From the NCBI RefSeq assembly GCF_009650435.1, contig NZ_VVIP01000078.1, positions 1 through 64,000 on the forward strand: DNA of 64,000 nt, in the 5' to 3' direction. Below the pieces are notes generated by a model, which saw only the letters and a list, made by a program, of their open reading frames with translations, was not told the DNA's origin and did not search any database. Position 1 is the first letter of the stretch. Every line of letters starts with the position of its first letter. Position numbers and translations under genes: made by a program. Shown in pieces: positions 53,287 to 62,497 of the stretch. The DNA is from Foetidibacter luteolus (GTDB lineage Bacteria; Bacteroidota; Bacteroidia; Chitinophagales; Chitinophagaceae).

Positions 53287-54588
53287 TTAGGGCCTGCCTA
53301 TGCTTACGTAATGGTAACCCATACCACGAACACGCTCTGCATCAAATACATTACGGCCATCGAAAATAACTTTTGACTTAAGCAGCTTGGATATTTTTTC
53401 AAAATCCGGTGTCCTGAATTCATTCCATTCGGTAGCAATGATCAATGCATCGGCATTTTGAAGCGCCGAATACTGGTCATGCGCATACGCCACTTTATAA
53501 CCCAGCAGTTTCTGCACATTCTTCATTGCTTCGGGGTCAAAAGTGCTGATGCTGGCGCCGGCCTGCGTTAATGCATCAATCATATACAAAGCCGGGGCTT
53601 CGCGTATGTCATCTGTATTAGGCTTGAAAGCAAGTCCCCACAGTGCAAAATGTTTTCCTTTCAAATCGCCACCAAAGAATTCCGCTATTTTCGGAAACAG
53701 GTGCAGCTTTTGAGCTTCATTCACCGCTTCAACAGCATGCAATATTTTAAAGTCGTAGTCGTGCTCAACAGAAGATTTAATGAGGGCCTTTACATCTTTA
53801 GGAAAGCAGCTACCACCATAGCCAATACCAGGGAAAAGAAAACGCCTGCCAATACGCTCATCGCTGCCGATACCACGGCGTACCATATCCACGTCAGCAC
53901 CTACCCTTTCGCAAAGCTGGGCAATCTCGTTCATAAACGAAATTTTGGTAGCCAGGAAAGAATTAGCGGCGTACTTGGTAAGTTCGGCTGACTTCTCATC
54001 CATAAAGATGATGGGGTTACCCTGGCGTACATAAGGCGCGTAAAGGTCGTTCATTACTTTACGGGCCCTTTCAGAGGTAGTACCGATTACCACACGGTCG
54101 GGCTTCATAAAGTCGTCAACGGCAACACCTTCACGCAAAAATTCCGGGTTGCTGATTACATCAAACTCACCGGTATAGTTTTCACGTACTTTGGCAGCTA
54201 CTTTTTCTGCAGTGCCCACCGGAACGGTGCTTTTATCAATCAGGATTTTATAATCAGTAAGCAGTTTGCCTATTTGTTCAGAAACGCCGAGGATATAGCT
54301 TAAATCGGCGCTTCCATCTTCACCCGGAGGGGTTGGAAGGGCAAGAAAAATAACTTCAGCATCTTTAATGCCTTCAGCGAGGTTAGTAGTGAAAGAAAGA
54401 CGCCCTTCTTTCAGGTTCCTGGAAAAGAGTTTTTCGAGGCCGGGTTCAAAAATGGTGATTTCTCCATTTGACAGTTTAGCAACTTTCTCCGCATCAATGT
54501 CCACACACGTTACATAATTGCCTGTTTCAGAAAAACAGGTACCGGTTACCAATCCTACATAACCCGTACCTACTACAGCGATTTTCAT
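53287..54588 (-). CDS. ugd: UDP-glucose 6-dehydrogenase
   Basis: The 433-residue enzyme oxidises UDP-glucose to UDP-glucuronate. It begins 'MKIAVVGTGYVGLVTGTCFS', the NAD-binding N-terminus, and has the catalytic 'GIGYGGSCFPKDVKAL' with the active cysteine. 'NPEFLREGVAVDDFMKPDR' is a further Ugd signature. It is 37 bp upstream of the UDP-glucuronate decarboxylase gene, its pathway partner, and 31 bp downstream of the aminotransferase gene. Confidence 0.96.
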   Translation of the reverse strand: MKIAVVGTGYVGLVTGTCFSETGNYVTCVDIDAEKVAKLSNGEITIFEPGLEKLFSRNLKEGRLSFTTNLAEGIKDAEVIFLALPTPPGEDGSADLSYILGVSEQIGKLLTDYKILIDKSTVPVGTAEKVAAKVRENYTGEFDVISNPEFLREGVAVDDFMKPDRVVIGTTSERARKVMNDLYAPYVRQGNPIIFMDEKSAELTKYAANSFLATKISFMNEIAQLCERVGADVDMVRRGIGSDERIGRRFLFPGIGYGGSCFPKDVKALIKSSVEHDYDFKILHAVEAVNEAQKLHLFPKIAEFFGGDLKGKHFALWGLAFKPNTDDIREAPALYMIDALTQAGASISTFDPEAMKNVQKLLGYKVAYAHDQYSALQNADALIIATEWNEFRTPDFEKISKLLKSKVIFDGRNVFDAERVRGMGYHYVSIGRP

Positions 54589-54619
54589 GTGCTTTTTGTT
54601 TTAGTTTTAGTTTTAGATT

Positions 54620-55750
54620 TTAAGAGTTGATATATTCCAATACAGATGAGGCAATAAACTCTAATTGCTCATCTTCAAGTTCAGTATGCATTGGCAAGGA
54701 AATCACCCTATCTGTAAGCCAGTCTGTAGCCGGCAATTGATAAGCAGAGGCATTATAGGTATGGAACATCTTCTGTTTGTGCCCTGGCACAGGATAATAG
54801 ATCATTGAAGGAATGTTACGGGACGCAAGAAACTGGTTAAGTCCATCCCGGTTAGCGCCGTGCAATATTAAGGTATATTGGTGAAAAACATGCAAAGAAT
54901 TTTGACTACGTACCGGTACCTGTATTTTAGGATTTCCGGCAAAAGCAGCGTCATAATAGTCGGCAGCCTTTCTGCGGGCGGCTATATAACTATCCAGTTC
55001 GGCCAGTTTTATTTGTAAAATGGCGGCCTGCAAAGTATCCAGCCTGGAGTTACAGCCCACCATATCGTGGTAATACCTTTTGCTTTGCCCATGATTGGCA
55101 ATCATGCGCATTTTAGCGGCAAGCTCATCATTATCAGTAAATAACGCCCCGCCATCCCCATAACAGCCCAGGTTTTTAGACGGGAAGAACGAAGTGCTGC
55201 CAATGGTACCGATAGTGCCCGTTTTTTTGGCAATGCCATTGCTGAAAGTATACTCAGCGCCAATGGCCTGTGCATTGTCTTCTATCACAAACAAATCATG
55301 CTCTTCAGCTATCTGCATAATGGCTTCCATATTACACGGCTGCCCATACAAGTGTACCGGAACAATGGCTTTTGTTTTAGGGGTAATGGCTTTTTTAATG
55401 GCTTCGGGATCTATGCAGAAAGTGTCTTTGTCAACCTCAACAAATACCGGGGTAAGATTTAATAAAGCCACCACTTCTGTTGTGGCTATATAGGTAAAAG
55501 AAGGTGTTATTACCTCATCGCCCGGTTTAAGCTCCAGCGCCATCATGGCAATCTGCAGGGCATCGGTACCGTTGGCACAGGGTATTACATGTTTAACCCC
55601 AAGGTAAAAAGAAAGCGCATCAGCAAATTCCTGCACGGGCTTGCCATTAATAAAGGCTGAGCTTTCCAGCACATCCAGCACCGCATTGTCTATTTCCCGC
55701 TTAATCTTATGATACTGGCTCTTTAAATCTACCATCTGGATGGGCTTCAT
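54620..55750 (-). CDS. DegT/DnrJ/EryC1-family sugar aminotransferase
   Basis: The 376-residue PLP enzyme transfers an amino group to a keto-sugar nucleotide. The cofactor lysine is in 'SFFPSKNLGCYGDGGALFT', and 'CANGTDALQIAMMALELKPG' and 'VIEDNAQAIGAEY' are family landmarks. It resembles WbpE-type aminotransferases that act with UDP-N-acetylglucosaminuronate dehydrogenases, consistent with the TviB/WbpO-like enzyme in the same operon. It is the first gene of the cluster; a TAGTTTTG promoter box lies at 55770-55777 and AAAAAAGGAAAT precedes the ATG. Confidence 0.93.
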   Translation of the reverse strand: MKPIQMVDLKSQYHKIKREIDNAVLDVLESSAFINGKPVQEFADALSFYLGVKHVIPCANGTDALQIAMMALELKPGDEVITPSFTYIATTEVVALLNLTPVFVEVDKDTFCIDPEAIKKAITPKTKAIVPVHLYGQPCNMEAIMQIAEEHDLFVIEDNAQAIGAEYTFSNGIAKKTGTIGTIGSTSFFPSKNLGCYGDGGALFTDNDELAAKMRMIANHGQSKRYYHDMVGCNSRLDTLQAAILQIKLAELDSYIAARRKAADYYDAAFAGNPKIQVPVRSQNSLHVFHQYTLILHGANRDGLNQFLASRNIPSMIYYPVPGHKQKMFHTYNASAYQLPATDWLTDRVISLPMHTELEDEQLEFIASSVLEYINS

Positions 55751-56702
55751 ATTTCCTTTTTTAACGGCGCAAAACTAAGGCAAAAAACTGTGCCAGTTTT
55801 AAGTTTGAAAATTGAAGCGGCAGCCTGGCCTCCCCGGATAGCGTATCGTAATACGGTCATTTGTATAAATATGTTTTGGGGCTATCACCGGCAGCAACAT
55901 TTTGCAACAGCAGTACCGGCTTTTCACTGCAACTCCGCCACAAGACCGTCCGCACATCACCCTCAGCGGGGTTTTCGTTTCAATCCGGCAGCCATTAGGC
56001 GATAGGATTGCTATTGGGCTTTGCCTGGTAATCATACATCACGCAGTTTCTCATCACCCCGTTTTACATATCGCACCTACGGCGCTCTTTGCAAACCGGT
56101 TCTTTTCTTATCTACTAACATGACGCTTCTAAGAGGCTTTGGTTGTTCCATGTTCTTTTGTTCAACGTTCAATGGAAGCCTGAAAGGCTTTACTTACAAT
56201 AGCCCCGATTGTAAACCGGGGTTACTTGCAATGTAGCAATCCAACCCTGCAAGGGTTGAACGCTTGTGTATATTCAACCCCTGCGGGGGTTGTTAAACTG
56301 TTACTTTTTTTGACCACGGGTTTCACCCGTGGCTATTGTTATTAATGCCCTTCGGGCAAACGGCAACCGATAATACAACATTACTTCTTCAAGACACCAT
56401 ATCAACAGTATGGCAACCAGCAACTGGTAAACTGTTTATGAGCTTCTGCACTTCATTATTCAAACAAATTATAAGCCTTTTAAACTTCAACAGACCGGCA
56501 ACCTGCAACTGGTAACCGGTATCGGGCTGTCGGGTGAGGGATTGCAGCGGAAAGCCCACAGCCACGAGGAACGAGTGGCGAGGACTTGCAGCGGAAAGCC
56601 CGGCCCCTTGCGTAGCTTGGGGACACCCCCTAAAACTATTGGCATAAAATAAGTACCTGTAGTTCATTTGCCTGCATTTCTATACTTTCACGCACAATCT
56701 GT
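55751..56702. other. Long gene-free gap packed with hairpin repeats
   Basis: No coding frame is convincing in these 952 bp. Bases 55913-56010 and 56526-56635 carry two copies of the GC-rich dispersed repeat. Between them, 56203-56357 hold five small hairpins one after another: CCCCG...CGGGG (56203-56222), CAACCCTGCAAGGGTTG (56242-56258), CAACCCCTGCGGGGGTTG (56275-56292), CCACGGGTTTCACCCGTGG (56314-56332) and GCCCTTCGGGC (56347-56357). These look like REP-type elements. Confidence 0.75.
55770..55777 (-). promoter_or_regulatory. -7 promoter box of the nucleotide-sugar operon
   Basis: The minus strand reads TAGTTTTG, matching TAnnTTTG, 19 bases before the aminotransferase ATG at 55750. Confidence 0.5.
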
Positions 56703-57968
56703 ATGGGAAAAGTTTTATACCACATATTCATTACCCTGTATCCGTTGCTGGCCAGGCTGGCCGCGTTGTTTAACAGCAAAGCCCGCAAATGGGTTACAGG
56801 CCGCAAGGATATTATGAATACAATAGCAGAAGCGGTTAAGCCTTTAGATGCGGGAACTGTATGGGTGCATTGCTCATCCCTGGGTGAATTTGAGCAGGGC
56901 CGCCCGCTGCTGGAGAAAATAAAAACGCTGCACCCCCAGTATAAAATTATACTTACCTTCTTCTCCCCTTCCGGCTACGAGGTGCAGAAAAAATACAGCA
57001 AGGCCGATTATATTTTTTACCTGCCTATGGATTCGCCGGCCAACGCCGCAAGGTTTTACGATATCATACGGCCATCGCTGGTGATATTTGTTAAGTACGA
57101 ATTCTGGAACTACTTTTTAAAAGAAGCCCATAAAAGAAAAATACCCCTGCTGCTGGTGTCGGGCATTTTTAGAAAAAGCCAGCCTTTTTTTGCCTGGTAT
57201 GGAGGTTTCTACAGGCAAATGCTGCAGTACTTCAGTTTTTTGTTTGTACAAAATGAAGCATCCCTGCAGTTGCTTGAAGGCATAGGCATTACGCATGCAT
57301 CCATTAGTGGCGATACCCGTTTTGACCGTGTGCTTGAAATAGCAGCCACGCATAAAAACATAGATGGCATAGAAGATTTTTGCGAGGGCAAAACCGTAAT
57401 TGTTGCCGGCAGTACCTGGACGGAAGACGACGAGGAGCTTGACCACTACGCCAATACGCACCGCGATTACCGCTTCATTATAGCGCCGCACGATATAACC
57501 GAAGAGCGCCTGAAAGAGTGCGATGCCCTGTATAAGTATTCCATACGTTACTCCACCTACCTGCAGTTGCTGAAAAGCGGTATACCTACGCAGGAAGTAA
57601 ATACGTTGATTATAGACAACATTGGCCTGCTTGGCTATTTATACCGTTATGGCAAGGTTTGCTTTGTTGGCGGTGGTTTTGGCGGCGATGGTGTGCACAA
57701 CGTACTTGAACCGGCTGTGTACGGGCGGCCTGTATTATTCGGGCCCGTGTACGATAAATTTTTTGAAGCTGTTGAATTGCTTGACGCTGAAGGCGCTTTT
57801 ACCGTGGAGGGCGCACTGGAACTGGAGAAGCAACTGGACATTTTGCTAAGTGATGCCACTGCTTATAAAAAAGCCTGCGGTAATGCAGGCAATTATGTAA
57901 AAAATAAATCAGGCGCTACCGCCACCATAGTTAATTATATTCAGGAAAAGCGCCTTCTTACCAATTGA
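56703..57968 (+). CDS. waaA: 3-deoxy-D-manno-octulosonic acid (Kdo) transferase
   Basis: The 421-residue family GT30 enzyme attaches Kdo to lipid A precursor at the inner membrane. It has an N-terminal membrane anchor, 'VWVHCSSLGEFEQGRPLLEK' with the catalytic Glu in a G-E-F context, 'FVKYEFWNYFLKEAHKRKIP' and 'GVHNVLEPAVYGRPVLFGP' for nucleotide binding. All are classic WaaA stretches. The ATG at 56703 starts the hydrophobic anchor. Its 3' end overlaps the convergent neighbour by 28 bp. Confidence 0.95.
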   Translation: MGKVLYHIFITLYPLLARLAALFNSKARKWVTGRKDIMNTIAEAVKPLDAGTVWVHCSSLGEFEQGRPLLEKIKTLHPQYKIILTFFSPSGYEVQKKYSKADYIFYLPMDSPANAARFYDIIRPSLVIFVKYEFWNYFLKEAHKRKIPLLLVSGIFRKSQPFFAWYGGFYRQMLQYFSFLFVQNEASLQLLEGIGITHASISGDTRFDRVLEIAATHKNIDGIEDFCEGKTVIVAGSTWTEDDEELDHYANTHRDYRFIIAPHDITEERLKECDALYKYSIRYSTYLQLLKSGIPTQEVNTLIIDNIGLLGYLYRYGKVCFVGGGFGGDGVHNVLEPAVYGRPVLFGPVYDKFFEAVELLDAEGAFTVEGALELEKQLDILLSDATAYKKACGNAGNYVKNKSGATATIVNYIQEKRLLTN

Positions 57969-58669
57969 TCGAATAGCCTTACCGAATCGCTGGAATCGTT
58001 CCAGCCAAGCTTTACTTTCAGTTCACGTTGAATCCAGTATTCCGCCTCGGCCAATATGTTAAACGAATTGATGGTTTTTATGCTGCGTTCATACATGGTT
58101 TCATCGCCGCGAAAGAGGTCGTTTACAAACAGGTACCTGTCATTAATGCCGATGGCTTTTTTAAGGTCGCGGATGGGCGATTCATTTAATACAGAAGCCA
58201 GTTCAATCTTCTCTACCCTAAGCCTTTCATTCAGGCTTTCTTCACGAACGGCCATTACTTCATTCAGTTCAAATACTTCTTTATCCTGGTGGGCCAGTGT
58301 GGGCACTTCTTTTACAGGATCAAACGCCCATGAATAGTAATCTTTTTGTTTAACTTCTTCTTCTTTTGCTGGTATGGCAGGGGCGGTTACTTCTTTTTTT
58401 ACTTCTGCGGCGGCAACGGGCGGTGGTGGCTCTACGCTAATTTCGATAGGTTTAGAAGGCGGCGCTGGTACGGCTGAATCTCCATTAACAGGCTTTTGAA
58501 CGTTTACAGAGGGAAGGATAACAGCCACTTTTCTTGATTGAGATGCAGCCTTATCCTGTTGCTGAAGCTCTGCCAGCAACATTTGAGCTGCAACCAGCAA
58601 TTTGGATGGCTCTGCATGTTGGCCATGCAATTCATTTAACCGTTCTATTAATGCGCCCACTCTTTCCAT
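57941..58669 (-). CDS. Conserved Bacteroidota protein of unknown function
   Basis: The 242-residue protein has a helical N-terminus, a proline- and alanine-rich linker (about residues 60-105) and a conserved-looking C-terminal part, 'SPIRDLKKAIGINDRYLFVN' and 'ELKVKLGWNDSS' to 'FDQLVRRRFS'. Such C-termini occur in many Bacteroidota hypothetical proteins; no function is known to me. No signal peptide or membrane helix is seen. Its stop codon lies inside the end of waaA on the other strand, an overlap of 28 bp. Confidence 0.8.
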   Translation of the reverse strand: MERVGALIERLNELHGQHAEPSKLLVAAQMLLAELQQQDKAASQSRKVAVILPSVNVQKPVNGDSAVPAPPSKPIEISVEPPPPVAAAEVKKEVTAPAIPAKEEEVKQKDYYSWAFDPVKEVPTLAHQDKEVFELNEVMAVREESLNERLRVEKIELASVLNESPIRDLKKAIGINDRYLFVNDLFRGDETMYERSIKTINSFNILAEAEYWIQRELKVKLGWNDSSDSVRLFDQLVRRRFS

Positions 58670-58751
58670 GGGAAATAATACATTTGGGAGTTAGTAAGTA
58701 ATCAGTTAAAGTTACAAAGGTTTTTCTGCACAAATATTAAGATTTAGAAAA

Positions 58752-59321
58752 ATGTTTATTGAGCCTAATATCAGTGGCGAACGCCGGGGATGGATTGAAG
58801 TTATCTGTGGTTCTATGTTCAGCGGTAAAACCGAAGAGCTTATCCGACGCCTTAAAAGGGCCCGCATCGCCAACCTTAAAACTGAGATTTTTAAACCAGC
58901 CATAGATACCCGTTACCACGAAACCAATGTGGTTAGCCACGACGCCAATATTATTCCATCCACGCCGGTTGAAAACTCGCAAACCATTCTTTTGCTGGCC
59001 CAGGAAGTGGAAGTAATCGGCATTGACGAGGCCCAGTTCTTTGACGCTGAAATTATTCATGTTTGTGAAATTTTAGCTTTGAGAGGAATAAGGGTGATCG
59101 TTGCCGGACTTGATATGGATTTTAAAGGCAAACCCTTTGGGCCAATGCCTCAACTGTTGGCAATTGCTGACTTTATTACCAAACTGCATGCCATTTGTGT
59201 AAAGTGTGGCAATATAGCCAGCATTTCTTACCGCAAACAAATGCAGGAAGGGCTGGTGGTTTTAGGCGAAAAAGACATGTATGAACCCCGGTGCAGAAAA
59301 TGTTACCACGATAAAATATAG
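58752..59321 (+). CDS. tdk: Thymidine kinase (type II)
   Basis: The 189-residue enzyme phosphorylates thymidine in the salvage pathway. Walker A '[10 protein letters not shown]' is at residues 20-29, the DExx-like 'GIDEAQFFD' at 90-98, and the lid zinc site is formed by Cys149, Cys152, Cys181 and Cys184 ('CVKC' and 'CRKC'). Length and layout are those of bacterial type II thymidine kinases. It is divergent from the preceding hypothetical gene and followed by a repeat block. Confidence 0.97.
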   Translation: MFIEPNISGERRGWIEVICGSMFSGKTEELIRRLKRARIANLKTEIFKPAIDTRYHETNVVSHDANIIPSTPVENSQTILLLAQEVEVIGIDEAQFFDAEIIHVCEILALRGIRVIVAGLDMDFKGKPFGPMPQLLAIADFITKLHAICVKCGNIASISYRKQMQEGLVVLGEKDMYEPRCRKCYHDKI

Positions 59322-59344
59322 GGGAAGCGGGTGAGGGGTAAAAA

Positions 59345-59585
59345 ATTAAGTACGAGATACGAAGTACGAAGTACTTAATTTAAACAGGTCTTTTCTTTGC
59401 TAACAGTATATTTTCGCATTTTCACATAAAATGGTGCATGCAAATAAAAGTACGAGATACGAAGTACGAAGTACTTGAATTAAACAGCCCTTTTCTTTGC
59501 CGACAGCATCTTTTCACTACTATTCGCACTTTCACATAAAACGGTGCATGCAAATAAAAGTACTTCGTACTTCACCCTTCGTACT
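59345..59585. repeat. Direct repeat of about 100 bp built on TACGAAGTAC words
   Basis: A unit beginning AAGTACGAGATACGAAGTAC and ending GGTGCATGCAAATAA occurs at 59348-59447 and again, with a 10-bp internal insertion and some changes, at 59448-59557. A third start, AAGTACTTCGTACTTC, follows at 59558. The words are themselves palindromic (AAGTACTTCGTACTT). No gene is present. Confidence 0.85.
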
Positions 59586-59591
59586 TTGTTT

Positions 59592-59705
59592 TGGGGGTGC
59601 CCCCAAGCTGCGCAAGGGGTCGGGCTTTCCGCTATTACTCCGCCACAGGAGCTGGGCTGCGACGGCTTCAGCGGGGTAACCGCTTCAATCCCTCACCCGA
59701 AAGTG
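59592..59705. repeat. GC-rich dispersed repeat
   Basis: GTCGGGCTTTCCGCTATTAC, AGCGGGGTAACCGCTTCAAT and the end CCTCACCCGAAAGTG match copies at 48281 and, inverted, 21231 and 56526. It lies between tdk and the DUF5916 gene. Confidence 0.75.
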
Positions 59706-59858
59706 TAACAGGCTGCTTCCTTTGCAGGCAGGTTCTCCTGTTGCTGACACGGAACATTAAACAAAAGAACTTTGAACATAGTTCCCGTGGCTTTATTAAA
59801 AATTAGCCTGTGCCTACCCAACCGGTTTGACTGTTTTCAGTTACCTTGCCTGTTTACA

Positions 59859-62060
59859 ATGGCCCCGGTAAAACCACCTGCTTTGAAACACCTTATTGCC
59901 GTTTGCATCTTTTCGCTTGCTGTAGTTGTATTGCCTGCGCAAAAAAAGAACGCCGCTTTTGAGATGAACATACACCGTTCCACATCGGCCATCAGTATTG
60001 ACGGCAACGCAAACGAACCAGCATGGCAAACAGCATCAACCGTATCAGACTTTTACATGATACTGCCCATGGATACCAGTAAAGCGCAGGTACGTACAGA
60101 TGTAAGCATGACTTACGACAGCACCAACCTGTATATGCTGGTTACCTGCTTTAATGTAGGCAAAGGCCCGCTGATGGTAGAATCTCTGCGCCGCGATTTT
60201 AACTTTGGCAAGAATGATAACTTCCTCGTTTTTATAGACCCTTTTGAAGACCAGACTACGGGCTTTTCCTTTGGCGCCAATGCTTTTGGCGCCCAGTGGG
60301 ATGGCACTATGTACGAAGGCGGCAAGGTTGACCTTAACTGGGACAATAAGTGGGTATCTGCCGTAAAAAATTACAGCGACAGGTGGGTATTTGAGGCAGC
60401 GATACCCTTTAAAACCATCCGCTACAAAAAAAATGCTACCCGCTGGGGCATTAACTTTAGCCGTAACGATTTAAAGACAACCGAAAAATCAAGCTGGGCG
60501 CCTGTGCCAAGGCAGTTTCCTTCGGCAGCGCTTGCTTATACCGGCACCCTTGTTTGGGATGAACCGCCGCCTGCGCCGCGTTCCAACATTTCAGTTATAC
60601 CTTACGTATTGGCCAGCGCCGCCAAAAACTACAACACCGGGGCCAAAACAAATACCAATACAGATGTGGGTGTCGATGCCAAGATATCCCTGGGCTCTGC
60701 GTTGAACTTAGACCTTACGGTTAACCCGGATTTCTCACAGGTGGAAGTTGATAAGCAGGTAACCAACCTCAGCCGCTTTGAGCTGTTCTTCCCCGAACGG
60801 CGGCAGTTCTTTTTAGAAAACGGCGACCTGTTTGCCAATTTTGGCTATGCGGATATACGGCCCTTTTTCTCACGCCGTATCGGCCTTACCGCGCCCATTA
60901 ATGCCGGCGCCAGGCTTAGCGGCAAGCTGGATAAAAACTGGCGCATCGGGCTAATGGACATGCGTACAGGCAGCGTTGGGGAGACGGCGCTGCCGGCACA
61001 AAACTTCGCTGTGCTTTCGCTACAGCGCAAACTGTTTAAACGCTCTAATATTGGGTTTATTTACGTTGATAAATCATCCATCAATTATCATCCTTCCGCA
61101 CAGGACAGTGCCAAGGGCGTTTATTCAGCTTACAACCGTAACCTGGGGCTTGAGTATAACCTTGCCTCATCCAACAACCTTTGGAATGGCAAAGCTTTAT
61201 TCCTGAAATCTTTTAACCCGTTTGCAACAACGGGTACCGTTACACATGCGGCCCACCTGCAATACAGCAGCCGCCGCTGGCTGGTAATGGGCCAATACCA
61301 GTATGTAGGCAAAAACTACAATGCAGAAGCAGGCTATGTGCCGCGCCGTGGATACATTAAACTAAACCCGCAGGTAGCTTATTTTATGTTCCCCAAAGGC
61401 GGCCCCATTCTTAGCCATGGACCGCAATACCTGGCCAACTGGTACTACAACACCAGCTTTCGCTCTACTGATCACCAGAACACACTGTCTTACCTGGTTA
61501 CCTTTCGCCGCAAAAACACACTTAATGTACTGGCCCAGCACGATTTTGTGCAACTGCTTAACCCGTTTGACCCTACCAATTCCGGCAAGGATTCTTTGCT
61601 TACCGGCAGCAGGCATTCCTTCAATACCATCGGCTTTGATTACATAAGCGAACCGCAACAACTGCTTACCTACGCCGCAGGCATGCGCTACGGCGGCTAT
61701 TATGCTGATGGCTGGCTGTTTACCAGTACCGCTGAAGTGGGCTACCGTTTTCAGCCATTTGTAAACATTACCATGAATGCCAGCTACAACCGCCTGGCCT
61801 TACCGCAGCCCTGGAACAAAAGAGAATTCTGGCTGGTTGGCCCCCGCATTGATGTAACTTTTACCAATAAAATTTTCTTTACCACTTACGTGCAGTACAA
61901 CCAGCAGCAGGATAATATCAACATTAACACCCGCTTTCAATGGCGTTACAAACCAGCGTCTGACCTGTTTCTTGTGTACACGGACAACTATTTTCCCGCG
62001 CCTGTCGCGGTTAAAACCCGTGCCTTTGTGCTAAAGTTTAACTACTGGTGGAATATTTGA
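59859..62060 (+). CDS. DUF5916 outer-membrane protein with CBM9-like domain
   Basis: From ATG 59859 the protein has 733 residues. The upstream TTG at 59772 would add a stretch that looks non-coding. A hydrophobic signal segment ('HLIAVCIFSLAVVVLPAQ') is followed by a carbohydrate-binding family 9-like domain, 'SAISIDGNANEPAWQTAS' to about residue 220, and then a DUF5916 region with alternating strands of an outer-membrane beta-barrel ending in 'KFNYWWNI'. 'FFPERRQFFLENGDLF' is a strong family landmark. Members are common in Bacteroidota; ligand and role are not established. Confidence 0.88.
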   Translation: MAPVKPPALKHLIAVCIFSLAVVVLPAQKKNAAFEMNIHRSTSAISIDGNANEPAWQTASTVSDFYMILPMDTSKAQVRTDVSMTYDSTNLYMLVTCFNVGKGPLMVESLRRDFNFGKNDNFLVFIDPFEDQTTGFSFGANAFGAQWDGTMYEGGKVDLNWDNKWVSAVKNYSDRWVFEAAIPFKTIRYKKNATRWGINFSRNDLKTTEKSSWAPVPRQFPSAALAYTGTLVWDEPPPAPRSNISVIPYVLASAAKNYNTGAKTNTNTDVGVDAKISLGSALNLDLTVNPDFSQVEVDKQVTNLSRFELFFPERRQFFLENGDLFANFGYADIRPFFSRRIGLTAPINAGARLSGKLDKNWRIGLMDMRTGSVGETALPAQNFAVLSLQRKLFKRSNIGFIYVDKSSINYHPSAQDSAKGVYSAYNRNLGLEYNLASSNNLWNGKALFLKSFNPFATTGTVTHAAHLQYSSRRWLVMGQYQYVGKNYNAEAGYVPRRGYIKLNPQVAYFMFPKGGPILSHGPQYLANWYYNTSFRSTDHQNTLSYLVTFRRKNTLNVLAQHDFVQLLNPFDPTNSGKDSLLTGSRHSFNTIGFDYISEPQQLLTYAAGMRYGGYYADGWLFTSTAEVGYRFQPFVNITMNASYNRLALPQPWNKREFWLVGPRIDVTFTNKIFFTTYVQYNQQQDNININTRFQWRYKPASDLFLVYTDNYFPAPVAVKTRAFVLKFNYWWNI

Positions 62061-62497
62061 GAAGTGTGTTAAGTACGAAGTACTTGTGATATGTTAGATG
62101 TTTGATGTGGGATGTACGATGTAGTTGAGCAGGTATGCCTGTCTCTGCCGCCTTTGGCGCCAGAGACATTAACCAGGCAACGTACCGGTACTATTCTCTA
62201 TTATTTTCAAACAAACAAATCTTGCACCTACACCTTAAAACAGGTTAGCCTGCTGATGTATGTCTCTGGCACTGCGTGGCAGAGACGGATGCTCCGTAAC
62301 TCGTACTTACGAAATGAGGTTACAACGGCTGCTATCTTTCCCCAGGTGCGTGTCTCCACGCACATGCCTATCCGGGGCTGAAAAGATGCCACGAAAAACC
62401 AGGCGATGAAAGGATTGCGACGCAACGATGCCCGCCATGAAATACTGTAGCTGGTATCTAAAAGAAAAGGATTGTAATGTAAACGGTTGGGGTAAAG
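62061..62497. repeat. Gap with GTCTCTG hairpins and dispersed elements
   Basis: Microrepeats GATGTTTGATGTGGGATGTA lie at 62092-62123. Hairpins follow: GTCTCTG...CAGAGAC at 62141-62167 and again at 62262-62286, and GTGCGTGTCTCCACGCAC at 62346-62363. A copy of the GCGACGCAACGATG element is at 62376-62460. No gene is seen. Confidence 0.7.

Noticed and set aside
53287-55750. Sugar cluster as a transferred capsule island
   Set aside because: Base composition and codon use look like the neighbouring core genes and no mobile-element genes flank it.
56203-56357. CRISPR array
   Set aside because: The repeated units are different palindromes without a constant repeat or spacers of even length.
59772-59858. 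Extended N-terminus of the DUF5916 protein from TTG 59772
   Set aside because: The ATG at 59859 directly precedes the basic and hydrophobic signal peptide; the extra segment adds a cysteine-rich non-homologous stretch.
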